From Brevundimonas sp. UBA6550 (GTDB taxonomy: Bacteria; Pseudomonadota; Alphaproteobacteria; Caulobacterales; Caulobacteraceae): DNA of 64,000 bases. The stretch spans positions 1 through 64,000 of the forward strand of contig NZ_DJKE01000008.1 of NCBI RefSeq assembly GCF_002434505.1. Direction: 5' to 3'. The notes beneath the pieces are model-generated. The model was not told the origin of the DNA and did not search any database. It saw only the letters and a program-made list of their open reading frames with translations. The position numbers and the translations under genes were made by a program. This document shows, in pieces, positions 8,244-17,656 of this stretch. How positions within the stretch are numbered: the first letter of the stretch is position 1; each line of letters opens with the position of its first letter.

Positions 8244-8993
8244 ATGCGCACGGGCGTGATCGCCAAGAAGCTGGGCATGACCCGCGTGTTCGCCGATGAC
8301 GGCGCGCACGTACCGGTCACTGTGCTGCAGCTCGACGGCTGCCAAGTCGTCGGCCAACGTACCCAGGAGCGTGACGGCTACGTCGCTCTCCAGCTGGGCG
8401 CTGGCACGAAGAAGGCCAAGAACACCAACAAGGCTCAACGCGAGACCTTCGCCAAGGCGGAAGTCGAACCCAAGGCCTATGTCACCGAGTTCCGCGTCGA
8501 TGCGGACGGTCTGCTGGACGTGGGCGCCGAACTGTCGGCCGAACACTTCCTGGTCGGCCAGAAGGTGGACATCCAGGGCGAGACCATCGGTAAGGGTTTC
8601 GCCGGCGCCATGAAGCGCTGGAACTTCGGCGGCCTTCGCGCCACCCACGGCGTCTCGGTCTCGCACCGTTCGCACGGTTCGACGGGTAACCGTCAGGACC
8701 CGGGTCGCACGTTCCCCGGCAAGAAGATGGCCGGCCACTACGGCACCGAAACCGTCACCACCCAGAACCTGACCGTCGTCCGCGTGGACGCCGAGCGTGG
8801 CCTGATCCTGATCAAGGGCGCCGTCCCGGGTCACGACGGCAGCTACGTCAAGGTTCGCGACGCCATCAAGAAGGCTCGCCCGGCCGACGCTCCGTTCCCC
8901 GGCGCGCTGAAGTCGAGCAAGTCTGCTGCTCAACCCGCCTCGACCCCGGCTGAAGAAGCCCCTGTCGAAGCGACCGAAGGCGGTGAAGCGTAA
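8244..8993 (+). CDS. rplC: Ribosomal protein L3
   Basis: The 249-residue 50S protein starts [14 protein letters not shown] and carries the conserved loop with [20 protein letters not shown] that reaches toward the peptidyl transferase centre. The last 30 residues form an Ala/Glu/Pro-rich tail beyond the usual L3 end. The stop overlaps the rplD start (TAATG), indicating translational coupling. Confidence 0.98.
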   Translation: MRTGVIAKKLGMTRVFADDGAHVPVTVLQLDGCQVVGQRTQERDGYVALQLGAGTKKAKNTNKAQRETFAKAEVEPKAYVTEFRVDADGLLDVGAELSAEHFLVGQKVDIQGETIGKGFAGAMKRWNFGGLRATHGVSVSHRSHGSTGNRQDPGRTFPGKKMAGHYGTETVTTQNLTVVRVDAERGLILIKGAVPGHDGSYVKVRDAIKKARPADAPFPGALKSSKSAAQPASTPAEEAPVEATEGGEA

Positions 8994-9631
8994 TGAAACT
9001 CTCTGTCATCCAACTCGACGGCAAGTCTGCTGGCGACGTGGAGCTGTCGGACGCCGTCTTCGGCATCGACGCCATCCGCGGCGACATCCTGGCCCGCACC
9101 GTCAACTGGCAACTGGCCAAGCGCCGCGCCGGCACGCACAAGGTTCAAACCCGTAACGAGAACTCTCGCACGGGCAAGAAGATGTACAAGCAGAAGGGCA
9201 CCGGCGGCGCTCGTCACGGTTCGCGCCGTGCGCCGCAGTTCATCGGCGGCTCGCGCGCCTTCGGTCCGGTCGTTCGCGACCACGGCTTCTCGCTGCCGAA
9301 GAAGATCCGCGCGCTCGCTCTGCGTCACGCCCTGTCCTCCAAGGCCAAGTCCGGCGACCTGATCGTCGTCGACACCGTCTCGGTCAAGGAAGCCAAGACG
9401 GCCGCCCTGCGCGAGACGTTCGGCAAGCTGGGCTGGACCAAGGCTCTCATCATCGCGGGTCCCGAAGTCGACACGAACTTCGGCCTGGCCGCACGCAACA
9501 TCCCGCACATCGACGTGCTGCCGAACGCCGGCCTGAACGTCTATGACATCCTGCGCGCGGACAAGCTGGTGCTGACCAAGGCCGCCATCGAGGCGATCGA
9601 AGCCCGCTTCAGCGATAAGGAAGCCGCGTAA
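8993..9631 (+). CDS. rplD: Ribosomal protein L4
   Basis: The 212-residue 50S protein includes the extended loop [20 protein letters not shown], which lines the exit tunnel. In gammaproteobacteria L4 also represses its own S10 operon. It is coupled to both neighbours by TAATG overlaps. Confidence 0.97.
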   Translation: MKLSVIQLDGKSAGDVELSDAVFGIDAIRGDILARTVNWQLAKRRAGTHKVQTRNENSRTGKKMYKQKGTGGARHGSRRAPQFIGGSRAFGPVVRDHGFSLPKKIRALALRHALSSKAKSGDLIVVDTVSVKEAKTAALRETFGKLGWTKALIIAGPEVDTNFGLAARNIPHIDVLPNAGLNVYDILRADKLVLTKAAIEAIEARFSDKEAA

Positions 9632-9933
9632 TGGCCGCTCAACCTACCGCCAAGCACTACGACACCATCCTGGCCCCGGTGATCACCGAAAAGGCCACGA
9701 TCCTGTCCGAGCAGAATAAGGTCGTCTTCCGCGTCGCCGACACGGCGTCCAAGGACGAGATCGCAGCCGCGGTCGAAAGCCTGTTCAAAGTCAACGTCGT
9801 CAAGGTCAACACCCTGGTCCAAAAGGGCAAGACCAAGCGCTTCCGGGGCATCCTGGGTCGTCGCGTCGACATCAAAAAAGCGATCGTGACGCTGGCCGAC
9901 GGCCAGTCGATCGACGTCACCACGGGGCTCTGA
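9631..9933 (+). CDS. rplW: Ribosomal protein L23
   Basis: The 100-residue protein has the L23 core [15 protein letters not shown]...VFRV and the basic loop [11 protein letters not shown]. It sits at the tunnel exit and is a docking point for trigger factor and SRP. Its start overlaps the rplD stop, and rplB follows after 4 bases. Confidence 0.97.
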   Translation: MAAQPTAKHYDTILAPVITEKATILSEQNKVVFRVADTASKDEIAAAVESLFKVNVVKVNTLVQKGKTKRFRGILGRRVDIKKAIVTLADGQSIDVTTGL

Positions 9934-9937
9934 TCAG

Positions 9938-10774
9938 ATGGCCTTGAAAACCTACAATCCGACTTCGCCGGGCCGTCGCGCCCTCGTGCTGGTCGACCGT
10001 TCGGAACTCCACAAGGGCCGTCCGGAAAAGTCGCTGACCGAAGGCCTGACCAAGTCGGGCGGACGCGGGCAGGGCGGTCGCATCGCGGTCCGCTTCCGTG
10101 GCGGCGGCGCCAAGACCCTGTACCGCAAGATCGACTTCAAGCGTCGCAAGTGGGACATGGTCGGCACGGTCGAGCGTCTGGAATACGACCCGAACCGCAC
10201 GGCCTTCATCGCCCTGGTCACCTATGCCGATGGCGAGAAGACCTACATCATCGCGCCGCAACGCCTTAAGGCGGGCGACACGATCATCGCGGGCGAAAAG
10301 ACCGACGTGAAGCCTGGCAACGCCATGCCGCTGCGTTCGATGCCGGTGGGTACGATCATCCACAACATCGAAATGAAGCCGGGCAAGGGCGCCCAGCTGG
10401 CCCGTTCGGCCGGCGCCTACGCCCAGCTGGTGGGTCGCGATCAGGGCTACGCCCAGATCCGTCTTGGCTCGGGCGAGCTGCGCATGGTCCTGGACGGCTG
10501 CATCGCCACGGTGGGCGCGGTTTCCAACCCCGATCACATGAACCAGAACCTGGGCAAGGCCGGTCGCAAGCGTCACATGGGCTGGCGTCCGCACGTCCGC
10601 GGCGTCGCCATGAACCCGATCGACCACCCGCATGGTGGTGGTGAAGGCCGGACCTCTGGTGGTCGCACCCCTGTCACGCCGTGGGGCAAGGACACCAAGG
10701 GCACCCGCACCCGTAAGAACAAGGCTACGGACAAGTACATCATCCGTACCCGCCACGTTAAGAAGGCTCGCTAA
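9938..10774 (+). CDS. rplB: Ribosomal protein L2
   Basis: The 278-residue 50S protein has typical L2 sequence, including GGRNNxGxIxxRHRGGG-like [17 protein letters not shown] near 45-61 and the peptidyl-transferase-proximal [17 protein letters not shown]. It is full length and is followed by rpsS after 2 bases. Confidence 0.98.
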   Translation: MALKTYNPTSPGRRALVLVDRSELHKGRPEKSLTEGLTKSGGRGQGGRIAVRFRGGGAKTLYRKIDFKRRKWDMVGTVERLEYDPNRTAFIALVTYADGEKTYIIAPQRLKAGDTIIAGEKTDVKPGNAMPLRSMPVGTIIHNIEMKPGKGAQLARSAGAYAQLVGRDQGYAQIRLGSGELRMVLDGCIATVGAVSNPDHMNQNLGKAGRKRHMGWRPHVRGVAMNPIDHPHGGGEGRTSGGRTPVTPWGKDTKGTRTRKNKATDKYIIRTRHVKKAR

Positions 10775-10776
10775 GA

Positions 10777-11055
10777 ATGGCCCGCTCCTCCTGGAAAGGC
10801 CCGTTTGTCGACGGGTATCTGCTCAAGAAGGCCGACGCCGTTCAATCGTCGGGCCGCAAGGACGTGATCAAGACCTGGTCGCGCCGCTCCACCATCCTGC
10901 CGCAGTTCGTCGGTCTGACGTTCGGCGTCCATAACGGTCAGAAGCACGTGCCCGTGTCGGTCTCGGAAGAGATGGTCGGCATGAAGCTCGGCGAGTTCGC
11001 CCCGACCCGGAACTTCCCGGGCCACGCGGCGGACAAGAAGGCCAAAAGGAAGTAA
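10777..11055 (+). CDS. rpsS: Ribosomal protein S19
   Basis: The 92-residue protein [18 protein letters not shown] matches S19 throughout, including [10 protein letters not shown] and [12 protein letters not shown]. It is a 30S head protein that contacts S13. The ATG follows the rplB stop by 2 bases. Confidence 0.98.
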   Translation: MARSSWKGPFVDGYLLKKADAVQSSGRKDVIKTWSRRSTILPQFVGLTFGVHNGQKHVPVSVSEEMVGMKLGEFAPTRNFPGHAADKKAKRK

Positions 11056-11058
11056 CCG

Positions 11059-11439
11059 ATGGCCCAGACCAAGAACATCCGTCGGGTCGCCCCGACCGAG
11101 GCCCGCGCCAAGCTGGTCAACGTCCGCATCAGCCCTCAGAAGCTGAACCTGGTGGCCGCCTCGATCCGCGGCATGCCGGTGCAGAAGGCGCTGAACGAGC
11201 TGGAATTCAGCCGTAAGCGCATCGCCGGCGACGTCCGCAAGGTCCTGTATTCGGCGATCTCCAACGCCGAGAACAACCACAACCTCGACATCGACAACCT
11301 GGTCGTCGCCGAGGCCTTCGTGGGCAAGAACCTGGTGATGAAGCGTTTCGCGAGCCGTGCTCGCGGTCGCTCGTCGCGCATCCTGAAACCGTTCAGCGAG
11401 ATCACCATCGTGGTCCGTGAAGCCGGCGAGGCCGCCTGA
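11059..11439 (+). CDS. rplV: Ribosomal protein L22
   Basis: The 126-residue protein has the L22 core [19 protein letters not shown] and the tunnel-lining hairpin [13 protein letters not shown]. The stop overlaps the rpsC start (TGATG), so the two are translationally coupled. Confidence 0.97.
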   Translation: MAQTKNIRRVAPTEARAKLVNVRISPQKLNLVAASIRGMPVQKALNELEFSRKRIAGDVRKVLYSAISNAENNHNLDIDNLVVAEAFVGKNLVMKRFASRARGRSSRILKPFSEITIVVREAGEAA

Positions 11440-12194
11440 TGGGACAGAAAATCAATCCGGTCGGTCTGCGCCTCGGCGTGAACCGCACGTGGGACAGCCG
11501 TTGGTTCGCCGCCGGCGCCGACTATTCCCGCCTGCTGCACCAGGACCTGAAGCTGCGCGAGTGGCTGAAGGAGCGTCTGGCCGCCGCCGGCGTATCGCGC
11601 ATCATCATCGAGCGCCCGCACAAGAAGTGCCGCATCACCATCTACGCCGCCCGTCCGGGCGTCGTGATCGGCAAGAAGGGCGCTGACATCGAGAAGCTCC
11701 GCAAGGACATCTCGGCGCGCACCGAGGGTGAAGTTCACCTGAACATCATCGAAGTCCGCAAGCCGGAAACCGATGCGCAGCTGATCGCCGAGAACATCGC
11801 GCAGCAGCTGGAACGCCGCGTGGCCTTCCGTCGCGCCATGAAGCGTTCGATGCAGTCGGCCATGCGTCTGGGCGCCAAGGGCATTCGTATGAATGTCTCG
11901 GGTCGTCTGGGCGGCGCGGAAATCGCACGGATGGAATGGTACCGCGAAGGTCGCGTGCCGCTTCACACCCTGCGCGCCGACATCGACTACGGCTTCTACG
12001 AAGCCAAGACGACCTACGGCATCATCGGCGTGAAGGTCTGGGTGTTTAAGGGTGAAGTGCTCGAGCACGATCCGATGGCCCAGGACAAGCGTTGGGCCCA
12101 GGAAGCCTCGGGTCCGTCCTCGAACGAAGGCCGCGAACGCGGCGGCCCCCGTGGCGACCGCGGTCCGCGTCGCGACCGGGGACGTGAGAACTAA
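11439..12194 (+). CDS. rpsC: Ribosomal protein S3
   Basis: The 251-residue protein starts [13 protein letters not shown] and has the KH-domain [14 protein letters not shown] (about 76-89), involved in mRNA entry. The C-terminal 35 residues are an Arg/Gly/Glu-rich tail ([18 protein letters not shown]), longer than in E. coli S3 and probably disordered. Confidence 0.98.
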   Translation: MGQKINPVGLRLGVNRTWDSRWFAAGADYSRLLHQDLKLREWLKERLAAAGVSRIIIERPHKKCRITIYAARPGVVIGKKGADIEKLRKDISARTEGEVHLNIIEVRKPETDAQLIAENIAQQLERRVAFRRAMKRSMQSAMRLGAKGIRMNVSGRLGGAEIARMEWYREGRVPLHTLRADIDYGFYEAKTTYGIIGVKVWVFKGEVLEHDPMAQDKRWAQEASGPSSNEGRERGGPRGDRGPRRDRGREN

Positions 12195-12197
12195 GTC

Positions 12198-12638
12198 ATG
12201 TTGCAACCGAAGAAGACCAAGTACCGCAAGGCCTTCAAGGGCCGCATCCACGGCTCGGCCAAGGGCGGCTTCTCGCTGAACTTCGGGTCGTACGGCCTGA
12301 AGACGCTGGAGCCGGAACGCATCACCGCGCGTCAGATCGAAGCGGCTCGCCGCGCGATCACTCGCCAGATGAAGCGCCAAGGCCGCGTCTGGATCCGCGT
12401 CTTCCCCGACCTGCCCGTCACGGGCAAGCCGGCCGAAGTCCGGATGGGTAAGGGCAAGGGCGCCGTGGACCACTGGGCCGCGCGCTGCCACCCTGGCCGT
12501 ATCCTGTTTGAAATCGACGGCGTTCCGGACGATGTCGCCCGCGAAGCGCTCCGTCTCGGCGCAGCCAAGCTGCCGGTCCGCACCAAGGTGGTGACCCGCA
12601 TCGACGCCGGCGTCGCTCATGTCGAGGTAGCCGCCTAA
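12198..12638 (+). CDS. rplP: Ribosomal protein L16
   Basis: The 146-residue protein starts [16 protein letters not shown] and contains [14 protein letters not shown], matching L16 at the tRNA A/P-site side of the 50S subunit. The stop overlaps the rpmC start (TAATG). Confidence 0.98.
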   Translation: MLQPKKTKYRKAFKGRIHGSAKGGFSLNFGSYGLKTLEPERITARQIEAARRAITRQMKRQGRVWIRVFPDLPVTGKPAEVRMGKGKGAVDHWAARCHPGRILFEIDGVPDDVAREALRLGAAKLPVRTKVVTRIDAGVAHVEVAA

Positions 12639-12835
12639 TGACCAAGATCGCCGATCTGCGGTCGCAAACGACCGACCAACTGGCCGACGAGCTGCTGAAG
12701 CTCAAGAAGGAACAGTTCAACCTGCGCTTCCAGGCGGCCACCGGCCAAATGGAAAAGACCCACCGCGTGGGTGAAGTGCGCAAAGACATCGCCCGCATCT
12801 CGACGCTTCTGCGCGAGAAGCGTGCGGCCTCGTAA
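12638..12835 (+). CDS. rpmC: Ribosomal protein L29
   Basis: The 65-residue helical protein, with [20 protein letters not shown] and [19 protein letters not shown] [17 protein letters not shown], is L29. It lies near the tunnel exit beside L23 and is coupled to rplP. Confidence 0.96.
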   Translation: MTKIADLRSQTTDQLADELLKLKKEQFNLRFQAATGQMEKTHRVGEVRKDIARISTLLREKRAAS

Positions 12836-12845
12836 GGAAACGAAT

Positions 12846-13088
12846 ATGCCCAAGCGAATTCTCGAAGGCGTGGTCGTGTCCGACAAGGGCGAAAAGACCG
12901 TCGTCGTGAAGGTGGAGCGCACGCTGCTCCACCCGCTTCTGAAGAAGACCGTCCGGTCCTCCAAGAAGTATCACGCGCACGACGAAGCCAACGCGCTCAA
13001 GGTCGGCGACATCGCTCGCATCGTCGAGTGCGCCCCGAAGTCCAAGCTGAAGCGCTGGGAAGTCATCTCCCCGGCCTCGGCCTCGTAA
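12846..13088 (+). CDS. rpsQ: Ribosomal protein S17
   Basis: The 80-residue protein starts [20 protein letters not shown] and has the S17 OB-fold sequence, with [19 protein letters not shown]. The ATG at 12846 follows AAGGAAACG, a good ribosome-binding site; this start gives a normal S17 length. Confidence 0.97.
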   Translation: MPKRILEGVVVSDKGEKTVVVKVERTLLHPLLKKTVRSSKKYHAHDEANALKVGDIARIVECAPKSKLKRWEVISPASAS

Positions 13089-13106
13089 TCAGAAGGATCT
13101 GATCTT

Positions 13107-13475
13107 ATGATCCAGATGCAAACTAACCTGGAAGTGGCCGATAATTCGGGCGCCCGCCGGGTCATGTGCATCAAGGTGTTGGGCGGCTCCAAGCGCCGCT
13201 ACGCCTCGATCGGCGACACAATCGTCGCCTCCGTGAAGGAAGCCATCCCGCGCGGCCGCGTGAAGAAGGGCGACGTCGTTCGCGCCATCGTCGTGCGCAC
13301 CGCCAAGGACATCCAACGCAAGGACGGCTCGGTCATCCGCTTCGACAAGTCGGCCGCCGTCATCGTCAACAAGGCGAACGAGCCGGTTGGCACGCGGATC
13401 TTCGGCCCGGTTCCCCGCGAACTGCGCGCCAAGAACCACATGAAGATCATCTCGCTGGCTCCGGAGGTCCTGTAA
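13107..13475 (+). CDS. rplN: Ribosomal protein L14
   Basis: The 122-residue protein [21 protein letters not shown] is a textbook L14, a 50S protein at the subunit interface. It has standard length and is followed by rplX one base after its stop. Confidence 0.98.
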   Translation: MIQMQTNLEVADNSGARRVMCIKVLGGSKRRYASIGDTIVASVKEAIPRGRVKKGDVVRAIVVRTAKDIQRKDGSVIRFDKSAAVIVNKANEPVGTRIFGPVPRELRAKNHMKIISLAPEVL

Positions 13476-13476
13476 C

Positions 13477-13785
13477 ATGGCCGCCAAGATCAAGAAGGGC
13501 GACCGTGTCGTCGTCCTCACCGGCAAGGACAAGGGCCGCACGGGCAACGTGCTGAAGGTCCTGCCTTCCGAAAACCGCGTCGTCGTCGAAGGCGTCAACA
13601 TGGTTCAGCGCCATACGCGCCCGAGCCAGGCTGACCCGCAAGGCGGCATCAAGAACAAGGAAGCCTCGCTTCACCTGTCGAACGTCGCGATCGCCGACGC
13701 CAACGGCAAGGCGACCCGCGTCGGCTTCAAGATCGATGGGGACGCCAAGGTCCGCATCGCCAAGACGACGGGAGACGTCATCTGA
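13477..13785 (+). CDS. rplX: Ribosomal protein L24
   Basis: The 102-residue protein has the KOW motif [21 protein letters not shown] typical of L24, an assembly-initiating 50S protein. The stop overlaps the rplE start (TGATG). Confidence 0.97.
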   Translation: MAAKIKKGDRVVVLTGKDKGRTGNVLKVLPSENRVVVEGVNMVQRHTRPSQADPQGGIKNKEASLHLSNVAIADANGKATRVGFKIDGDAKVRIAKTTGDVI

Positions 13786-14345
13786 TGGCGACCGAGAAAT
13801 ACGCTCCGCGCCTCAAGGGCGAATATCACTCGCGCATCCGCCAGGTGATGAAGGAAAAGTTCGGCTATACGAACGAAATGCAGGTGCCCAAGCTGGACAA
13901 GATCGTCCTGAACATGGGCATCGGCGAAGCCGTCGCGGACTCCAAGAAGGTGAACACCGCCCTCAAGGACCTGACGGCCATCGCCGGCCAGAAGGCTGTC
14001 GCCACCAAGGCCCGCAACTCCATCGCCGGCTTCAAGCTGCGTGAAGGCATGGTCATCGGCGGCAAGGTCACGCTGCGCGGCGACCAGATGTACGAGTTCC
14101 TGGACCGGTTCATCACGATCGCGCTGCCGCGCGTGAAGGATTTCCGTGGTCTGAAGGGCACGTCCTTCGATGGTCGCGGCAACTACGCCACCGGTCTGAA
14201 GGAACACATCGTGTTCCCCGAGATCAACTACGACCAGATCGATCAGATGTGGGGCATGGACATTGTCGTCTGCACCACGGCCAAGACCGATGAGGAAGCC
14301 AAGGCTCTCCTCACCGAGTTCAAGTTCCCGTTCGTGAAGAACTGA
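13785..14345 (+). CDS. rplE: Ribosomal protein L5
   Basis: The 186-residue protein has the L5 motifs [29 protein letters not shown] and DFRGL. It binds 5S rRNA in the central protuberance. It is coupled to rplX by a 1-base overlap. Confidence 0.98.
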   Translation: MATEKYAPRLKGEYHSRIRQVMKEKFGYTNEMQVPKLDKIVLNMGIGEAVADSKKVNTALKDLTAIAGQKAVATKARNSIAGFKLREGMVIGGKVTLRGDQMYEFLDRFITIALPRVKDFRGLKGTSFDGRGNYATGLKEHIVFPEINYDQIDQMWGMDIVVCTTAKTDEEAKALLTEFKFPFVKN

Positions 14346-14364
14346 GCGGGAAGGGAAGAGCACA

Positions 14365-14670
14365 ATGGCTAAGAAGAGCGCCGTAAACCGCAACGAGGCC
14401 GTCAAGGCGTTGGTTGCGAAGTATGCCGCAAAGCGGGCCGCCCTGAAGGCGACCGCCAACGACGAAAACCTGCCGCTGGAGGAGCGCTTCGAGGCGCGCC
14501 TGCAACTGGCCGCCCTGCCGCGCAACTCCGCGCCTAGCCGCATTCGCAACCGTTGCGAAGTGACGGGTCGCCCGCGTGCGTTCTATCGCAAGCTCAAGAT
14601 GAGCCGGATCGCGCTGCGTGAACTGGGCAACCTGGGCCAGATTCCCGGCCTGACGAAGTCGAGCTGGTAA
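14365..14670 (+). CDS. rpsN: Ribosomal protein S14 (zinc-free type)
   Basis: The 101-residue protein has the long S14 form with [20 protein letters not shown]. It keeps a single cysteine and lacks the CxxC pairs of the short zinc-binding form. It sits in the 30S head. Confidence 0.97.
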   Translation: MAKKSAVNRNEAVKALVAKYAAKRAALKATANDENLPLEERFEARLQLAALPRNSAPSRIRNRCEVTGRPRAFYRKLKMSRIALRELGNLGQIPGLTKSSW

Positions 14671-14685
14671 GGGGAGCGAACAGAC

Positions 14686-15084
14686 ATGATGATCAACGAT
14701 CCCCTGAGCGACATGATCGCTCGCATCAAGAACGCGGCGACCCGCAAGCGTTCCAAGGTGCTGACCCCCGCTTCGCGTCTGCGCCAGCGCGTCCTGGACG
14801 TGCTGCAGGACGAAGGCTACATCCGCGGCTACAACCTGGTTCAGAACCCGGGTGAGTTTCCGCAGTTCGAGATCGAGCTGAAATACTTCGACGGCCAGCC
14901 CGTCATCGCCGAGATCGCGCGCGTGTCCAAGCCGGGCCGCCGCGTCTATTCGGCGATCGGCGATCTGAAGCCGATCAAGAACGGCCTCGGCATCTCGATC
15001 CTCTCGACTTCGAAGGGCGTCATGTCCGACGCCGCCGCTCGCGACGCCAATGTCGGCGGCGAAGTCCTCTGCAGGGTCTACTGA
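14686..15084 (+). CDS. rpsH: Ribosomal protein S8
   Basis: The 132-residue protein has [13 protein letters not shown] at the start and [20 protein letters not shown] at the end, matching S8. Two successive ATGs (14686 and 14689) are possible starts behind GGGGAG. S8 regulates the spc operon in E. coli by binding rplE mRNA. Confidence 0.97.
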   Translation: MMINDPLSDMIARIKNAATRKRSKVLTPASRLRQRVLDVLQDEGYIRGYNLVQNPGEFPQFEIELKYFDGQPVIAEIARVSKPGRRVYSAIGDLKPIKNGLGISILSTSKGVMSDAAARDANVGGEVLCRVY

Positions 15085-15085
15085 T

Positions 15086-15619
15086 ATGTCCCGTATTGGC
15101 AAGAAAACCATCGCCGTGCCGAAGGGCGTGACTGTCGCGCTCGACGGCCAGAACATCACCGTCAAGGGTCCCAAGGGCGAACGCGCCTGGACGGTCGCCG
15201 ACGAGATCGAAGTCAAGCAGGAAGGCGACGACCTGTCGCTGACCCCGCGTTCGGACACCCCTCGCGCCCGCGCGATGTGGGGTCTGTCGCGGACCCTGGT
15301 CGACAACATGGTCACCGGCGTCACCGAAGGCTTCGAAAAGTCGCTGGAACTGGTCGGCGTGGGTTACCGCGCCGCGATGAAGGGCAACGCCCTGTCGCTG
15401 CAACTCGGCTTCTCGCACGAAGTCGATATCGACCCGCCGGCCGGCGTCAGCTTCGCTGTGCCCAAGCAGACCGAGATCAAGATCTCGGGCTCGGACAAGC
15501 AGGCTGTGGGTCAGGTCGCCGCGGTCATCCGCAAGCTGCGTCCGCCGGAACCCTACAAGGGCAAGGGCGTCCGTTACGCGGGCGAGAAGGTCCGTCGCAA
15601 GGAAGGCAAGAAGAAGTAA
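15086..15619 (+). CDS. rplF: Ribosomal protein L6
   Basis: The 177-residue protein starts [15 protein letters not shown] and ends with [28 protein letters not shown] sequence, as L6 does. It begins one base after the rpsH stop; the upstream in-frame extension is not family-like and lies inside rpsH. Confidence 0.97.
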   Translation: MSRIGKKTIAVPKGVTVALDGQNITVKGPKGERAWTVADEIEVKQEGDDLSLTPRSDTPRARAMWGLSRTLVDNMVTGVTEGFEKSLELVGVGYRAAMKGNALSLQLGFSHEVDIDPPAGVSFAVPKQTEIKISGSDKQAVGQVAAVIRKLRPPEPYKGKGVRYAGEKVRRKEGKKK

Positions 15620-15622
15620 GTC

Positions 15623-15979
15623 ATGGCTCTTTCTCTTCGACAACAAGCCAAGCGCCGCTCGGAGCGCACTCGCCGTCGCCTGAAGGCTGTCGCCAACGGT
15701 CGTCTGCGTCTGTCGGTCTATCGTTCGGACAAGAACATCTCGGCCCAGATCATCGACGACGCCCAGGGCGTGACCGTCGCGTCGGCCTCGTCGCTGGAAG
15801 GCGGCAAGGGCAAGCGCGGTTCGGACACGGCCGCGGCCGCCGCGATCGGCAAGCTGATCGCCGAACGCGCCATCGAGAAGGGCGTCAAGGACGTCGTCTT
15901 CGACCGCGGCGAGTACATCTATCACGGACGGGTGAAGGCGCTGGCGGAAGCCGCGCGTGAAGCCGGCCTGAACTTCTAA
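15623..15979 (+). CDS. rplR: Ribosomal protein L18
   Basis: The 118-residue protein has the L18 features [18 protein letters not shown] and [20 protein letters not shown]. It binds 5S rRNA together with L5. Its start is 3 bases after rplF, and rpsE follows after 12 bases. Confidence 0.97.
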   Translation: MALSLRQQAKRRSERTRRRLKAVANGRLRLSVYRSDKNISAQIIDDAQGVTVASASSLEGGKGKRGSDTAAAAAIGKLIAERAIEKGVKDVVFDRGEYIYHGRVKALAEAAREAGLNF

Positions 15980-15991
15980 GGGACGCGACAG

Positions 15992-16600
15992 ATGGCGCAA
16001 CAACCCCAACGCGGCGGCGGCGGCAACGATCGCAACCGTCGTGACAACCGCAACGCTCCCGCTGTCGATGGCCCGGATTCGGACATCGTCGAGAAGCTGG
16101 TTCACATCAACCGCGTCGCCGCCACCGTGAAGGGCGGCCGTCGCTTCAGCTTCGCAGCCCTGATGGTCGTCGGCGACGGCAAGGGCCGCGTCGGCTTCGG
16201 TCACGGCAAGGCGCGTGAAGTGCCGGAAGCCATCCGCAAGGCGACGGAAGAAGCCAAGAAGACGATGATCCGCGTTCCGCTGCGCGAGAACCGCACCCTG
16301 CACCACGACGGCAACGGCCGTTGGGGCGCCGGCAAGATCATGATGCGCGCGGCCCCTCCCGGCACCGGCGTCATCGCCGGCGGTCCGATGCGTGCTGTCC
16401 TCGAAACCCTGGGCGTCCAGGACGTCGTGGGCAAGTCGACCGGCTCGTCGAACCCCTACAACATGATCCGTGCGACGTTCGAGGCCCTGAAGGTCCAGTC
16501 GTCGCCGCGTCAGGTCGCCTCGAAGCGTGGCAAGAAGGTCGCCGACCTGATGGGCCGCCGCAACGACGGCGCCTCGACGCCCGAAGCCGTGGAGTCCTGA
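15992..16600 (+). CDS. rpsE: Ribosomal protein S5
   Basis: The 202-residue protein has the S5 core [32 protein letters not shown] and [16 protein letters not shown]. The first 25 residues form a Gly/Arg/Asn-rich extension ([15 protein letters not shown]) not found in E. coli S5. Confidence 0.97.
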   Translation: MAQQPQRGGGGNDRNRRDNRNAPAVDGPDSDIVEKLVHINRVAATVKGGRRFSFAALMVVGDGKGRVGFGHGKAREVPEAIRKATEEAKKTMIRVPLRENRTLHHDGNGRWGAGKIMMRAAPPGTGVIAGGPMRAVLETLGVQDVVGKSTGSSNPYNMIRATFEALKVQSSPRQVASKRGKKVADLMGRRNDGASTPEAVES

Positions 16601-16602
16601 TC

Positions 16603-16791
16603 ATGGCCGAGAAGAAGACCGTCACCGTCAAGCAGACCGGTTCGCCGATCCGCCGCAAGAACGACCAGCGCGCCACCCTGGTGGGCCTGGGGCTGAACCG
16701 CCTGGGTCGTGAATCGACCCTGGAGGACACGCCTTCGGTTCGTGGGATGATCGCAAAGGTCGCCCACCTGACCGAGATCGTCGAAAAGTAA
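16603..16791 (+). CDS. rpmD: Ribosomal protein L30
   Basis: The 62-residue protein [19 protein letters not shown]...[21 protein letters not shown] is L30. It starts 2 bases after rpsE. Unlike the usual spc layout, two terminator-like hairpins follow it before rplO. Confidence 0.97.
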   Translation: MAEKKTVTVKQTGSPIRRKNDQRATLVGLGLNRLGRESTLEDTPSVRGMIAKVAHLTEIVEK

Positions 16792-16799
16792 GACGTTGC

Positions 16800-16829
16800 G
16801 CCCTCTCCCGAAACCGGGGGAGGGCGTTT
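16800..16829 (+). terminator. Hairpin with short T-run after rpmD
   Basis: GCCCTCTCCC pairs with GGGGGAGGGC (16800-16825) and is followed by GTTTC. It is weaker than the next hairpin because its T-run is short. Confidence 0.5.
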
Positions 16830-16850
16830 CTGCACTTGCAGATACCCGAG

Positions 16851-16880
16851 GGGCCGCCTAGAAGCGGCCCTTCATTTTTT
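16851..16880 (+). terminator. Intrinsic terminator between rpmD and rplO
   Basis: GGGCCGC (16851-16857) pairs perfectly with GCGGCCC (16864-16870), followed by TTCATTTTTT. It is a canonical intrinsic terminator inside the spc gene cluster, 55 bases before rplO, so part of the transcription may stop here. Confidence 0.75.
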
Positions 16881-16935
16881 CACCGCCGAGTCTGGACGAC
16901 TGTTCCGGGCGCTAGCACCCGAAAGGATCAGGCAC

Positions 16936-17529
16936 ATGAAACTGAACGAAATCCGCGACAACGAAGGCGCGCACAAGAAGCGCATGCGTGTCGGCCGTGG
17001 CCCCGGCTCGGGCAAGGGCAAGACCGCCGGTCGCGGCGTCAAGGGTCAGAAGTCGCGTACGGGCGTCAGCCTGCTGGGCTTCGAAGGCGGCCAGATGCCG
17101 CTGTACATGCGTATGCCCAAGCGCGGCTTCAACAATCCCAACGCCCTGAAGCTGGCTGAAGTGAACCTGTGGCGCCTGCAGGACGCCATCGACGCCGGCA
17201 AGCTGGACGCCAAGTCGGAACTGAAGGGCGACGCCCTGGTCGCCGCCGGCGTGATCCGTCGCGTCAAGGACGGCGTGCGTCTGCTGGGCACCGGCGAAGT
17301 GAAGCAGGCGCTGAACCTGGTCGTCTGGTCGGCCACGGCCGGCGCCAAGAAGGTCATCGAAGCCGCCGGCGGTTCGGTCGTCGAACAACGCATCGAAGCC
17401 GAAGCCAAGGCCGCCGCGCGCGTCGAGAAGCGCAACGCCGCCAAGGGCAAGGCCCCGGCGCCGAAGGCTCCGCGCGGCGACGAGAACAAGATCTCGGCCC
17501 GTACCAAGCGCGCCGCCGCCAAAGCCTAA
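16936..17529 (+). CDS. rplO: Ribosomal protein L15
   Basis: The 197-residue protein has the L15 start [20 protein letters not shown] and the GRGxxSGxGKTAGRGxKGQ-type glycine-rich segment. The C-terminal 45 residues are an Ala/Lys-rich extension beyond the roughly 150-residue family core. AAGGA lies 8-9 bases before the ATG. It follows a terminator and precedes a structured spacer before secY. Confidence 0.97.
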   Translation: MKLNEIRDNEGAHKKRMRVGRGPGSGKGKTAGRGVKGQKSRTGVSLLGFEGGQMPLYMRMPKRGFNNPNALKLAEVNLWRLQDAIDAGKLDAKSELKGDALVAAGVIRRVKDGVRLLGTGEVKQALNLVVWSATAGAKKVIEAAGGSVVEQRIEAEAKAAARVEKRNAAKGKAPAPKAPRGDENKISARTKRAAAKA

Positions 17530-17535
17530 GCAACA

Positions 17536-17645
17536 CGTCGTCGCGGCTATTAGGCCGTGGCCTGATTACACCTGCGACGACGAAAGAACGGAAGCGGCCT
17601 CGCAAGAGCGCCGCTTCTCGCCTATCTGACGACTCAATCAGTCGT
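17536..17645 (+). promoter_or_regulatory. Three hairpins in the rplO-secY spacer
   Basis: CGTCGTCGC (17536-17544) pairs with GCGACGACG (17574-17582); GAAGCGGC (17591-17598) pairs with GCCGCTTC (17610-17617); ACGACT (17629-17634) pairs with AGTCGT (17640-17645). The last stem abuts GGGGA, the likely secY ribosome-binding site. None has a U-tract, so they look like mRNA structures for processing or translational control rather than terminators. Confidence 0.5.
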
Positions 17646-17656
17646 GGGGACGCATA

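Noticed and set aside
11136..12620. A 494-codon open frame antisense to rplV, rpsC and rplP
   Set aside because: Same reason: GC-driven shadow frame over conserved ribosomal protein genes.
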